From UBA4421 sp002704225 (GTDB taxonomy: Bacteria; Pseudomonadota; Gammaproteobacteria; Pseudomonadales; Azotimanducaceae): a DNA stretch of 38,846 nucleotides. The stretch covers positions 1 through 38,846 of the forward strand of contig CACDWG010000019.1 in NCBI GenBank assembly GCA_902556425.1, read 5' to 3'. The position numbers were made by a program, and so were the translations under genes. Below the pieces are notes generated by a model. The model saw only the letters and a program-made list of their open reading frames with translations, did not search any database and was not told the DNA's origin. Shown piece by piece: positions 25,389 through 34,224 of the stretch. The stretch's first letter is position 1. Each line of letters starts with the position of its first letter.

Positions 25389-25945
25389 TGTTTCGATGCT
25401 TCCATCCGGTGCTGTTGATGTTGTTTGTTTTGTTATCGACTGGGTGCAATGTCAGTTTCCAATCGGCTCAACTCTCTTTCGTCAAAAACTTGCTCAAAGC
25501 CGAGCCGCCGGTTTACGAGAAGAATTGGCAAGTCACATGGGGCGAACGCGTCTACCCGGTCTATGCGGTAAATCACAACGGCGGTATCTATTTCGCCAAC
25601 GAATACGGGCTTTTGGTGAGCTTCGAAGGCTCACAGGTGACTAGCCTGTCTCTACCCAGTTTTCGAAACAAAAAAGCGGCGCAAATAACGAAGATGGTTT
25701 TAGATGGCGACACCATTTCACTGCAATTCCAAAACGAAGACGGTCGCACCATAGGTAACCATCTTTGCTCGTCTTGGCAGTCGGTCGTATCCCAAGATGG
25801 TTCGAAAGGCTGGAATCAAGAGTGCGCGGATGGATCAGTTATGTACACTAACGAAATTCGAGCTAATGAACGGAGTCAGATTGTAGCGCTGAAGCAGGTG
25901 GTAGTGCCCGGTGTCGCCCCCATCGTCATAACACAGCGTTTATAG
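25385..25945 (+). CDS. yjbF: Exopolysaccharide lipoprotein YjbF/GfcB-like
   Basis: 186-residue lipoprotein: N-terminal hydrophobic stretch with lipobox 'LLSTGC' (Cys about 21), then a beta-rich body with 'FVKNLLKAEPPVYEKNWQV', 'GGIYFANEYGLLVSFEGSQV' and a C-terminal 'VALKQVVVPGVAPIVITQRL'. YjbF/GfcB proteins are outer-membrane lipoproteins encoded with YjbH. The overlap with yjbH (ATGA) and the following export gene support the same role here. A single Cys pair ('CSSW', 'QECADG') could form a disulfide. Confidence rests on context as much as sequence. Confidence 0.78.
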   Translation: MMFRCFHPVLLMLFVLLSTGCNVSFQSAQLSFVKNLLKAEPPVYEKNWQVTWGERVYPVYAVNHNGGIYFANEYGLLVSFEGSQVTSLSLPSFRNKKAAQITKMVLDGDTISLQFQNEDGRTIGNHLCSSWQSVVSQDGSKGWNQECADGSVMYTNEIRANERSQIVALKQVVVPGVAPIVITQRL

Positions 25946-25993
25946 CCGCAGGATCTGAAGGCGCGATATGGTCAAAGGTAAGGATAATTGGGA

Positions 25994-28682
25994 ATGAGTT
26001 CAGTCATACAACGTGTGTTACGGGCTTTATGCCTGGGGTTGCTCGCCTCTGCTTATAGCTTTGTTGTCCCGCAAGCAGTCGCGGCTGTGCCGAATATCCC
26101 GCCAGCAATGCTCGCGCAGTTGAAAAATATGTCTCCTGCGCAGCAGGCGGCGTTAGCTCGGCAGTACGGTTTTGAACTGCCGGGAGCCGACGCATTAGGA
26201 GGCGCCGAACCCTCGATAATTGGCCAGCCTGGCGAAGAACTGACGCTGGATCCACGTGTCCAGCAGCGGCTCGCAGAAGCTCAGGTTCAGCGTTTATTTG
26301 CCGAGGACGAATTGGACGAACAGGAAGACAATGACGAGCCTCTTGCGCGATTTGGCCTCGAATTGTTTGATCGTGAAATCAGCACGTTTTCACCGGTGGA
26401 TGATATGCCCGCGCCGGATGGTTATCGCGTCGGACCGGGCGATAGCATCAACCTCTACTTGTATGGTAACGAAGAAATAGATGCGGCTTTATCGGTGAAC
26501 CGCGAGGGCCAGCTAATTCTGCCGCGCTTGGGGCCGCTATCGGTAGGGGGTCTAACGTTTGAGCAGGTTAAGGAAGTGATCGAGGCCAAGGTCGCATCGA
26601 AGTTGGTTGCCACTAAGGTCGTCGTCAGTCTTGGCAAGCTTCGTGCAATAAACGTATTCTTGGCCGGCGATGTGCTTGCCCCTGGGAGCTATTCAGTATC
26701 AGGGCTGTCCACTGTTCTTCAAGTGCTTTACGCGGGCGGGGGTGTGTCGGAAATTGGAAGTTTACGCAATATTCAGGTGAAGCGACGGGGCAAAGTGGTT
26801 GCTACCCTTGATGCCTACGATATTTTGCTTAGCGGCGACACATCCGGCGATATTCGGCTAGCGTCTGGTGACACGGTCTTTGTTGCGACCGCCGAACGCC
26901 TAGTGTCCATTGACGGCGAGGTCAAGCGTCCGGCCATTTATGAAACGTTGCCAAGTGACACGCTGGGTGATGTCCTGCGAATGAGCGGCGGCATATCAGC
27001 CTCTGGCTATGGAAAGTCGGCATCAATAGAGCGCCGCTTGCCGGGTCAATCATCGGTATCACGGGTGCAGGTTGACCTCGAAAATTCCAAAGACTTGGGT
27101 CAGCCCTTGTTTGACGGCGATCGCTTGGTTGTGGCGGCCATTAAGGAAGAAGTCGGCAATCAAGTGCTTCTCAGAGGAGCGGTAGCACGACCCGGCGGCT
27201 ATGCTTGGTTTGACGGTCAAAGGATCACCGATTTGGTGGGTAATTTGGACGATGATTTACTGTCTGAAACAGATTTATCAACGGGTTTGGTTGTTCGGCG
27301 TACCGGGGTTGGGCTTGAAATCGAAGCCATCGCTTTTGACCTGGGTGAGGCGATCACAAATCGAGGCGGGATAGAAGACTTGATGCTGCAGGAAAAAGAT
27401 GAAGTATTGATCTTCGCGCTGCCCTATCTCAACGACAGTTATCAGGCGTTAGTAGACGCAGCCGCCGAAAATACAGACGTTAGAAAAGATAGCGACGCCG
27501 TCGAGATGGAGATTCAATGGAGCCCCGACGGCCTGCCGGTATATGTTCCGCGATTTGAGGAAGAGAGTGAGCCTAAAGAAGAGCGTCGTTATGACGATCG
27601 CGCCGACTTAATTCGAGAAATTGTTTTCCGCTTGGAAGCACAAGCGGAAAATCCTGCGTCGACCAATGTTGTTGATGTTGCGGGTGATGTTCGATTACCG
27701 GGAAAGTATCCCTTGTTGGGTGATCGCAGTTTGGGTGCGCTTATTGCATTGGCAGGGGGCTTTGAAAGCTCAGCGTTTCTTGAAGAAGCTGAAGTAACCC
27801 GGCTGAGTTTTGATTCCCAAGGTGGTGCGCGTATAAGCACCTTCAAAGTGGACTTAAAGGACGCTGCTGACGGTCAATTCCGGCTGCAGCCCTTAGACCG
27901 TGTCCGAATCAGTCGTATTCCGAACTGGTCATATGGCGATACGGTTGAGATTAGCGGTTCAGTGATTTTCCCCGGTGATTACCCTATTGAGCCGGGAGAG
28001 ATGTTGTCGAGTGTATTAATTCGAGCGGGGGGGTATTTCCGAAAATGGCTTTCCTCAAGGTGCCATTTTGGTGAAAGCAGAGGCCAAAAAACGAGAGCAA
28101 GAGCAGTTGGAGCGATTGATCGCCTCGATTCAAAGAAATGTGCTAGCGCAGTCACAAACGAGAGAGCAAGACGATAAGCTCCGTAGCTCTGATGCCCAAT
28201 CGGATCTGGAGTTTATGGAAGACTTGTTGGCGAAAGAAGCCGTAGGACGTGTGGTTATTGATTTGCCCGCTTTACTTGCTGGCAACGCTGATGCGGATAT
28301 TCAACTAGAAGTTGGGGATACACTATATGTGCCCGAGTTTAACAACACAATTTCAGTCATCGGGGAGGTCCGACAACCAGGGAATTTCCGTTACGAAAGC
28401 GATCGCAGTGTTGCCGATTATGTGGAGTTTGCTGCAGGCGCAACGGTTCGCGCAGAGACCAAAGAAACGTATGTGGTTCGAGCCAATGGCATGGTGCAAC
28501 GAGTTGCGATGAGGAGGTCATTGCTCTCATTTGCACCGACCGCTGATAACCAACTCAAGCCTGGGGACACCATAATTGTACCGATAAACGAAGAATACCA
28601 ACCGTCGTTGGCGCGGTACAAAGAAGTCTCTACAGTTGTGTTCCAAAGTATTGCCTCCCTTTACCCGTTATTCAGGCTTTAG
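25994..28682 (+). pseudogene. Wza-like polysaccharide export protein with multiple SLBB domains, frameshifted at a G7 run
   Basis: Outer-membrane/periplasmic export protein. Signal peptide about 1-31 ('VVPQAVAA'), Glu/Gln/Ala-rich linker, poly-export domain with 'GYRVGPGDSINLYLYGNEE' near residue 140, then several SLBB domains ('FLAGDVLAPGSYSVSGL', 'SIDGEVKRPAIYETLPSD', 'LLRGAVARPGGYAWFDGQ', 'VAGDVRLPGKYPLLGD', 'EISGSVIFPGDYPIEPG', 'VIGEVRQPGNFRYESD'). At 28027-28033 a run of seven G shifts the frame. As written, the first frame ends at 28177 with an unrelated tail, while the true sequence continues as 'SENGFPQGAILVKAEAKK' in another frame. Removing one G gives a single protein of 895 residues. 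ATG 25994 is preferred (AAGGA about ten bases upstream); TTG 25988 is possible. Phase variation, mutation or sequence error are all open. Confidence 0.88.
28027..28033 (+). repeat. Run of seven G at the frameshift in the SLBB export gene
   Basis: The run lies in 'GCGGGGGGGTAT'. Six G would encode Arg-Ala-Gly-Gly-Ile-Ser-Glu-Asn-Gly-Phe-Pro-Gln-Gly and keep the conserved SLBB frame. Seven G gives Arg-Ala-Gly-Gly-Tyr-Phe-Arg and a premature stop. Confidence 0.9.
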
Positions 28683-28694
28683 GGTCGTAAGACT

Positions 28695-29654
28695 ATGAAA
28701 AACGACATTATTGCTGCAAGCACTCGGCCAGAGGGCGATGACGAGATTGACCTTCGAGAACTGTTTGTCGCGCTTTGGGCGTCGAAGATGACGATTCTCG
28801 CTATTGTATTCCTTGCCGGTCTTTTTTCCGTATACGTCGCTCTATCCTTGCCGAACAAGTATGCATCGCAGGCTTTGCTAGCCCCTCGATCTGACAGCGG
28901 AGCTGGAGGGGCGTTAGGCCAAATGGCATCTCAATTTGGCGGGCTCGCTAGTTTGGCGGGAGTTAATATAAGTGGAATGGGTGACCCCGGAGCCACCGCA
29001 GTAGCGATTGAAATGCTGAAAAGTCGGGAGTTCTTCGGGAGCTACCTGTACGACGCGGTTCTCGTAGATTTGATGGCTGGGGAGGGATGGGATCGCGCAA
29101 CGGGCAAGGTTCTAATTAGCGATTCGATCTTTGATGCAAACACCTCGACTTGGGTGAGAGACGTTGGCGAAGAGTTTCAGGTTAAGCCTAGTGTTCAAGA
29201 AGCCCATGAAAAATTTTCCTCAGGGTTCTTGAGTGTTTCTGAGGACAAAACGACTGGCTTCGTGACGGTGACCGTGACGCATTACTCGCCAACTGTTGCT
29301 CGCGATTGGGTGACTTTAATTGTAAAAGGTGTCAACGAAGCCGTTCGGGCTCGGGACGTTGAGGAAGCTGAAAAATCAATTGCTTTTCTCTACGAGCAGC
29401 AACGTAAGACCAGCTTAGTGTCGCTGACAGAAGTGTTCGCAGAGCTGATCGAGGGGCAAACGAAAACGGTGATGCTAGCTAACTCTTCCGACGAATATGT
29501 TTTTCAGGTGATCGAACCGCCTGTCGCTCCCGAGTTGAAGTCTGAGCCGAACCGTGCGTTGATTTGCGTGCTTGGAACGCTGTTGGGGGGCATGTTGGCG
29601 GTGCTCCTCGTGCTGACTCGGCATTACATCCGCAAAGAAGTGATCAGGCCGTGA
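28695..29654 (+). CDS. Wzz-family polysaccharide chain-length determinant
   Basis: 319-residue inner-membrane protein. Two membrane helices frame a periplasmic domain: helix 1 at about residues 33-52 ('MTILAIVFLAGLFSVYVAL') after 'DEIDLRELFVALWASK', the Wzz N-terminal motif, and helix 2 at about 292-310. The Pro-rich segment just before helix 2, 'VIEPPVAPELKSEPNRALIC', is the classic Wzz signature. There is no C-terminal tyrosine-kinase domain, so it is the Wzz type rather than Wzc. A 12-base gap separates it from the SLBB export gene. The GTGA overlap couples it to the transferase gene that follows. Confidence 0.9.
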   Translation: MKNDIIAASTRPEGDDEIDLRELFVALWASKMTILAIVFLAGLFSVYVALSLPNKYASQALLAPRSDSGAGGALGQMASQFGGLASLAGVNISGMGDPGATAVAIEMLKSREFFGSYLYDAVLVDLMAGEGWDRATGKVLISDSIFDANTSTWVRDVGEEFQVKPSVQEAHEKFSSGFLSVSEDKTTGFVTVTVTHYSPTVARDWVTLIVKGVNEAVRARDVEEAEKSIAFLYEQQRKTSLVSLTEVFAELIEGQTKTVMLANSSDEYVFQVIEPPVAPELKSEPNRALICVLGTLLGGMLAVLLVLTRHYIRKEVIRP

Positions 29655-30787
29655 AGTCCGGCCCCTCAGACGATTCGCGCGACCAAGCGATACCTTTCGG
29701 TCGCCTAGCCTTGATTGCCGCTATATCCGCACTTTTAGGCGGCGTCGCAGCTATTGTGATGGTTGCTTTTATGTTGTGGCTCTGCAACCGAACGTGGGTG
29801 GTGGATGATGCAGACAGTCATGGTATCTCTGAATTGCAAAGTTCGCGGCTTGGCGGCGTCGCTGTTTTCTTGGGAGTGCTGGCTTTTTTTGCAGCTCTCG
29901 AGTGGGCTGCAGGCAGTCATGGAGCTTATCTGGGCATGGGTATGTCATCTATTGAACATTATCCCGATTATATCGGCTTCGCCTTTCTGATTGCGCTGGT
30001 TGGTTTGTGGGATGACGTTGTCTCTCTGTCTTTACCGACAACGCGTTTGATGCTGGTGATCGCTATCTCCACTTTAGCTTTGGTGAACGACGCGGTGCGA
30101 ATGATGCCCAGCGCATACGAATGGTTGCCGTTTGGGTTGAACAACACGATGGTGTTGACGATAGCGGGTGTAGTAATTGTCACGGGGTTCGTTAATGCGG
30201 GAAATATGGCCGACGGAGCCAACGGCTTGCTTTGCATCGTTGGAATTTCTTTTTTTATCAGCTTGATGCACGTTAACCCGGTGAGTTTTGCTCCCCTACT
30301 CATCATAGCGTTAATCATTTTTGTCGTCTTTAACGTCAGCACTGGACGAATTTTTCTCGGTGATTTTGGGGCTTATGGCCTATCCGCATTGATCGCATTC
30401 GGTTCGCTAGATCTCTACGCCAGCGGCCTCGTTTCGTTATGGTTTTTAGCAAGTCTGCTAGCCTACCCGTGTGTTGAGATGATAAGGGTCATTATTGTTA
30501 GGGTGTTTCGGGGGGCTTCGCCCTTTCACTCTAGCAATGAACACCTGCACAACTATCTCTATAGAGTGTTGCGCAAAAGAGGTTGGAACCTGACCGTTGC
30601 TAACAGCATAACCGGCTGTTCTTTGGGTATCGTAAGTGCGTTGTTGCCTGCTTCCCTCGTGCTTTTTGGTGTGTTTGATATTGGCGGCACCACTTTCTGG
30701 GGCCTTTACTTCGCCATTTACTTGGTGATTCATGTTTCTCTCGTCATACAGCTGGAACGAGTGCTTAACGCAAAATGGGCCGATTAA
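29651..30787 (+). CDS. WecA-like polyprenyl-phosphate glycosyl-1-phosphate transferase
   Basis: Membrane enzyme of the MraY/WecA family that starts a lipid-linked oligosaccharide by moving a sugar-1-phosphate (commonly GlcNAc or a related amino sugar) to undecaprenyl phosphate. The 378-residue product has about ten membrane helices and the family motifs: 'SSRLGGVAVFLG' after a modified 'DDADSHG', 'GLWDDVVSLS', the catalytic 'NAGNMADGANGLL' at about residues 182-194, 'FLGDFGAYGLS', and the 'HSSNEHLHNYLY' His cluster. Start GTG 29651 overlaps the wzz stop (GTGA); the frame is open upstream only as a shadow of wzz. It is the last intact gene before the degraded region. Confidence 0.9.
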   Translation: MKSGPSDDSRDQAIPFGRLALIAAISALLGGVAAIVMVAFMLWLCNRTWVVDDADSHGISELQSSRLGGVAVFLGVLAFFAALEWAAGSHGAYLGMGMSSIEHYPDYIGFAFLIALVGLWDDVVSLSLPTTRLMLVIAISTLALVNDAVRMMPSAYEWLPFGLNNTMVLTIAGVVIVTGFVNAGNMADGANGLLCIVGISFFISLMHVNPVSFAPLLIIALIIFVVFNVSTGRIFLGDFGAYGLSALIAFGSLDLYASGLVSLWFLASLLAYPCVEMIRVIIVRVFRGASPFHSSNEHLHNYLYRVLRKRGWNLTVANSITGCSLGIVSALLPASLVLFGVFDIGGTTFWGLYFAIYLVIHVSLVIQLERVLNAKWAD

Positions 30788-30869
30788 CAGAATTCAGTCG
30801 GGAGATTCGGCTATCGGTATCGATCGGCTTGACAGGTCGGCTTGTCGCTGGCGCCTCGTTTCTGCGGGA

Positions 30870-31189
30870 TAGACTCTAGAGCTATCGTTTTGGATTTGGA
30901 TGCTGCAAGGAAACCCTGATACCACCTAAAGGAAGCTGGCAAAACGCCTTGGAGGCATAAATTACTGTTTGAAAGCGCTCGTGGAGGTTGGCTACGTAAA
31001 GGCCTTACGATTTTAGCGGTCAAAGCAAAAGGTGGGGTATGCCTACGTCTTAAATCCAGCCGGCATCCGAGCAGAGGCCAAAATAACTGCACGATACTAT
31101 TACGCAAAATGCGCGAGCATGAGGGGCTGACCGCTGAGATTGAAACGTTAACGCGAGAATTCGAGGAATTGAAAATGCGAGACGGCTAA
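30870..31189 (+). pseudogene. Decayed EPS-associated MarR-type transcriptional regulator
   Basis: Conceptual translation across two stops and one frameshift gives a recognisable small winged-helix regulator of the EPS-associated MarR group. Pieces in order: 'QGNPDTT', stop, 'RKLAKRLGGINYCLKALVE', 'VGYVKALRF', stop, 'RSKQKVGYAYVLNPAGIRAE', 'AKITAR', frameshift near 31096, then 'LLRKMREHEGLTAEIETLTR' and a TAA at 31187-31189. The match is to the family pattern 'RDLA..LGISLGKVNYCLKAL..KGWVK' and 'YAYLLTP.GI..KA', from memory; about three residues of the helix-turn-helix are also deleted. Intact members usually sit in polysaccharide loci such as this one. The left boundary is approximate. Confidence 0.75.
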
Positions 31190-31224
31190 GAGACGAGATA
31201 CTGCTAAGGCTTACTGATAGGCGA

Positions 31225-31865
31225 TTCGTTTTGGTAAGGCCTCGGCGTGTTCGAGCGCAGCGATCAGAAAACGCTTGCATTGTCCGCGCCTGTGCCCTGC
31301 TTTGTTCCAAGCACCTGCTTGGTGACGAGGCTTGTTACGCTTTGCCGCCGGGTTTCTTTGCTCTCAATCAACTGTGTCAGGCTAAGAGCTACAGTTTCAC
31401 GCGGATGGAGCCAGCTTGGGGAATCTGGGATAGGCCAGAGCTTGGTTGGGCGCATTGATGCTGGTGCTATTTAAGGTTACGGGATAGCTGGACTCAATAT
31501 AGATGAAAGGACGCGGTCTTCGATCACGCAGGCTAAAGTGGGTTTTGGGGCATCGCCGCAAAAAGCACCTTCGAACTCGATAATCCTAGTTCGATACGCG
31601 CTTTGTTTGCGTATTCTTGAGCTGCTTGAACGGATAGCCCTCGGTGTGGGTGGCGAGATTTGGTTAACGGTTGTGCTCAAAGAGCTGCTGGCCAATCAGG
31701 GTCTCAACTCTGTTGAGACACATGCTAAGCTCGCCGATTTTGGTTGAAAATGGGGGTTCCAGTGCGAACTTAGCGGCAGAGATGCTTGATACAACGACTA
31801 AAAGGGCTGTCAAGATGCTCTTTGACAAAAGTGCTGGCGAGGCATTAATCAAGACTAATATCTTG
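31225..31865 (+). pseudogene. galU: Decayed UTP-glucose-1-phosphate uridylyltransferase (GalU)
   Basis: Fragments in shifting frames fit the middle and C-terminal parts of GalU. Seen: 'FERSDQK' then, in another frame, 'LLCSKHLLGDEACYALPPG' (GalU: 'VLCAkhlvGDEPfAVlLpD'). Later come 'VGFGASPQKAPSNSIILVRY' ('vEKP.p..APSNLAIvGRY'), 'ILELLERIALGVGGEIWLTV' ('ifdlLe.tppGaGGEIQLTD') and 'LKELLANQG', with a stop after 'AKLADFG'. The N-terminal nucleotide-binding motif is missing and no start survives. This is a remnant, not a working enzyme. Open frames in this stretch on either strand are by-products. Boundaries are approximate. Confidence 0.68.
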
Positions 31866-31869
31866 CTTT

Positions 31870-31890
31870 AAACCCTCGGGTTTTTAATTT
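31870..31890 (+). terminator. Weak hairpin and T-rich stretch ahead of the sugar dehydrogenase gene
   Basis: AAACCC and GGGTTT are separated by two bases (effectively a five-base stem with a four-base loop), followed by TTAATTT. It may be the relic of a terminator after the decayed galU. It is weak and ends 23 bases before the next start. Confidence 0.3.
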
Positions 31891-31912
31891 TATTTTAAGG
31901 GAAGGAAATTAC

Positions 31913-33205
31913 GTGTTGGAGCAAAAAAAAATTGCCATCATTGGGCTTGGGTACGTAGGCCTTCCTTTAGCAGTTGAGTTTGGAAAGGCCAGGCTCACTC
32001 TTGGATTCGATATAAATGCGTCCCGTATTGAAGAATTGGAAGAGGGTAAGGATAAAACCCTAGAAGTGAGTGAAGAGGATTTAGCGGAAGCCGCCCATTT
32101 ACGCTTTAGTTTTAATCCGGATGATTTGAATGACTGTAAGGTTTTTATCGTTACAGTGCCTACCCCAATTGATGATGTAAATCGGCCCGATTTAACTCCA
32201 ATTATTAAAGCAAGCGAGATGGTGGCGAAATCGCTCAAGCTGGGAGATATTGTGATCTTCGAGTCAACAGTATTCCCTGGTTGTACAGAAGAGGTGTGTG
32301 TTCCTATCCTTGAAAGGGTATCCGGCCTTGTTTTTAATCAAGAATTTTTCTGTGGCTACAGCCCTGAGAGGATCAATCCGGGCGATAAAATAAATACGGT
32401 AACTAAAATCATAAAAATTACGAGTGGGTCAACACCCTTAGTAAGTAAAGAAATAGATGAACTCTATAAAAGTATCATAACGGCAGGTACGTTCCCGGCG
32501 TCAAGTATTAAGGTAGCGGAGGCGGCCAAAGTTATTGAGAACACTCAGAGAGATTTGAATATTGCTTTAGTCAATGAGTTGTCTGTTATTTTTGGAAGAC
32601 TGGATATAGATACTCTAGATGTGCTCGAAGCGGCGGGTAGTAAATGGAACTTTCTGCCGTTCAGGCCAGGGTTAGTTGGAGGGCATTGTATTGGAGTTGA
32701 CCCCTATTATTTAACACACAAAGCTGAGCAAGTTGGTTATCACCCTCAAGTCATTTTGGCTGGTCGGAAAATTAACGACGGTATGGCCCAGTACCTGGTT
32801 AAAAAAATTGTTCAAAAAATGCTCATCAATGGCATTGACGTTACTAAGTGTACAGTTGGGGTTTTAGGCATAACTTTCAAAGAGAATTGTCCGGATGTTC
32901 GTAACAGTAAAATCATAGATGTGGTTTGTGAGCTAAAAAATTGGGGTGTAAATGTAGTTGTTGCGGATCCTTGGGCGAACCCATTAGAGGTTAATCGAAG
33001 TTACGGCATTACGCTGGGCAAAGTAGATGTAGATAATCAGGTAGATTCGCTAATTGTTGCGGTGGGGCATAATGAGTTCCGCGATTTGGGTCCACAGGTA
33101 CTGAGGTCATTGTGTAAAGGTTCGGCGCCAGTTCTCGCGGACGTAAAATCTATATACGATCGACATGCCCTCCGTGAACAGGGCTTCTCGGTCTTTAGGC
33201 TCTAG
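31913..33205 (+). CDS. wbpA: UDP-N-acetyl-hexosamine 6-dehydrogenase (WbpA/WbpO/TviB type)
   Basis: NAD-dependent enzyme oxidising C6 of a UDP-N-acetylhexosamine to the uronic acid. The 430-residue product has the Rossmann motif 'IAIIGLGYVGLPLAVEFGK' at about residues 7-25, 'VTVPTPID' at about 80-87, 'FESTVFPGCTEEVC', 'GYSPERINPGD', and the catalytic Cys (about 259) in 'GLVGGHCIGVDPYYLTHKAE', typical for UDP-GlcNAc/GalNAc dehydrogenases. The neighbours are WbpB-, WbpD- and WbpE-like, so UDP-GlcNAc to UDP-GlcNAcA is the likely reaction (inference); UDP-GalNAc cannot be excluded. Start GTG 31913 has GGGAAGGAA just upstream. First gene of an AT-richer block. Confidence 0.9.
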   Translation: MLEQKKIAIIGLGYVGLPLAVEFGKARLTLGFDINASRIEELEEGKDKTLEVSEEDLAEAAHLRFSFNPDDLNDCKVFIVTVPTPIDDVNRPDLTPIIKASEMVAKSLKLGDIVIFESTVFPGCTEEVCVPILERVSGLVFNQEFFCGYSPERINPGDKINTVTKIIKITSGSTPLVSKEIDELYKSIITAGTFPASSIKVAEAAKVIENTQRDLNIALVNELSVIFGRLDIDTLDVLEAAGSKWNFLPFRPGLVGGHCIGVDPYYLTHKAEQVGYHPQVILAGRKINDGMAQYLVKKIVQKMLINGIDVTKCTVGVLGITFKENCPDVRNSKIIDVVCELKNWGVNVVVADPWANPLEVNRSYGITLGKVDVDNQVDSLIVAVGHNEFRDLGPQVLRSLCKGSAPVLADVKSIYDRHALREQGFSVFRL

Positions 33206-33237
33206 ATTTTAAATCTTATTTCGATTTTAGGAGTCGT

Positions 33238-34224
33238 ATGAAAAAAAACATTGCGGTGATTGGTTGTGGTCATTGGGGAAAAAATCTTGTTCGAAACTTT
33301 GCTGAGTTAGCGGTGCTGGCGAGTGTCTGCGACCCTAATACTGAACTTGCCCAAAATTTGGCGGAACAATATGGCGTGAATAACCAAACATTCGCGGAAA
33401 TTATCGAGGATGTAACTATCGAAGGCATAGTTTTAGCTGTTCCTGCACCTCTGCATGCGGGCTTAGCTATTCAAGCAATGAATGCTGGCAAGCATGTTTA
33501 TGTTGAAAAGCCTCTAGCAATGAACCAAACAGAAGCTCGGCAAATGATTGAGCGATCTAAAGAGCACGGTGTCCATTTAATGGTTGGACACCTTCTCCAA
33601 TATCATCCCATTTTTAAAGCACTTCGTGAGCTTGTAGCGACAGGTGCGCTGGGTGGTTTAAGCTATGTTTACTCGAATCGTTTAAGCTTTGGCAAAGTTC
33701 GTTCTGAAGAGGACGTTATATGGAGCTTTGCGCCACATGATATATCCATGATTTTATCTTTGACGGCTCAAGAACCTGAGCTAGTCAGGACAGAGTCGTC
33801 GACCATCCTTCAGGAGAAGATTGCAGATACCGCAACAGTTCATATGAAGTTCAAGTCAGGACTAAAAGCGCATATTTTCGTCTCTTGGCTGCATCCCTAC
33901 AAGGAGCAAAAGTTGGTCGTTATCGGGGAGTCTGCGATGGCCGTTTTTGACGACACTCAACCTTGGGAAAAAAAACTGGCGATATCTCAATATAAAATAG
34001 ACTTTCATGGCGATGTGCCTGGCCCGGTGAAATCTGACGTTGAATACATTGATGTCGCTCAATCTGAACCGTTAAAAAACGAATGCCAACACTTTATTGA
34101 CGTAGTAAATGGACGGTCAATGCCTTCAACTGACGGCGATGAAGGTTTAAGAGTGCTCAATGTTTTATCTGCTGCCACATTGTCTCAGAATGAAATTGAC
34201 GGCGTGAGAATAAGTAATCTATGA
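33238..34224 (+). CDS. wbpB: Gfo/Idh/MocA oxidoreductase, WbpB-like (UDP-GlcNAcA 3-dehydrogenase)
   Basis: 328-residue NAD-dependent oxidoreductase. N-terminal Rossmann fold 'IAVIGCGHWGKNLVRNFAEL' (about residues 5-24) and the family's 'EKPLAMN' with catalytic Lys about 91, then an alpha/beta C-terminal domain with 'GHLLQYHPIFKALRELV' and 'APHDISMILSL'. In the Wbp pathway this enzyme oxidises C3 of UDP-GlcNAcA to the 3-keto sugar, which the aminotransferase then takes. The specific function is inferred from the order dehydrogenase, oxidoreductase, acetyltransferase, aminotransferase. TTAGGAG lies about seven bases ahead of the ATG. The end overlaps the next gene by four bases (ATGA). Confidence 0.85.
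   Translation: MKKNIAVIGCGHWGKNLVRNFAELAVLASVCDPNTELAQNLAEQYGVNNQTFAEIIEDVTIEGIVLAVPAPLHAGLAIQAMNAGKHVYVEKPLAMNQTEARQMIERSKEHGVHLMVGHLLQYHPIFKALRELVATGALGGLSYVYSNRLSFGKVRSEEDVIWSFAPHDISMILSLTAQEPELVRTESSTILQEKIADTATVHMKFKSGLKAHIFVSWLHPYKEQKLVVIGESAMAVFDDTQPWEKKLAISQYKIDFHGDVPGPVKSDVEYIDVAQSEPLKNECQHFIDVVNGRSMPSTDGDEGLRVLNVLSAATLSQNEIDGVRISNL

Noticed and set aside
31231..31747. Several small open frames of 60-75 codons on both strands in the degraded zone
   Set aside because: Their + strand pieces are fragments of the decayed galU in different frames; none has a credible start or ribosome site.
30788..31912. Insertion sequence as the cause of the gene-poor stretch
   Set aside because: No transposase motif or flanking terminal repeats were seen; the content is better explained by the decayed regulator and galU.
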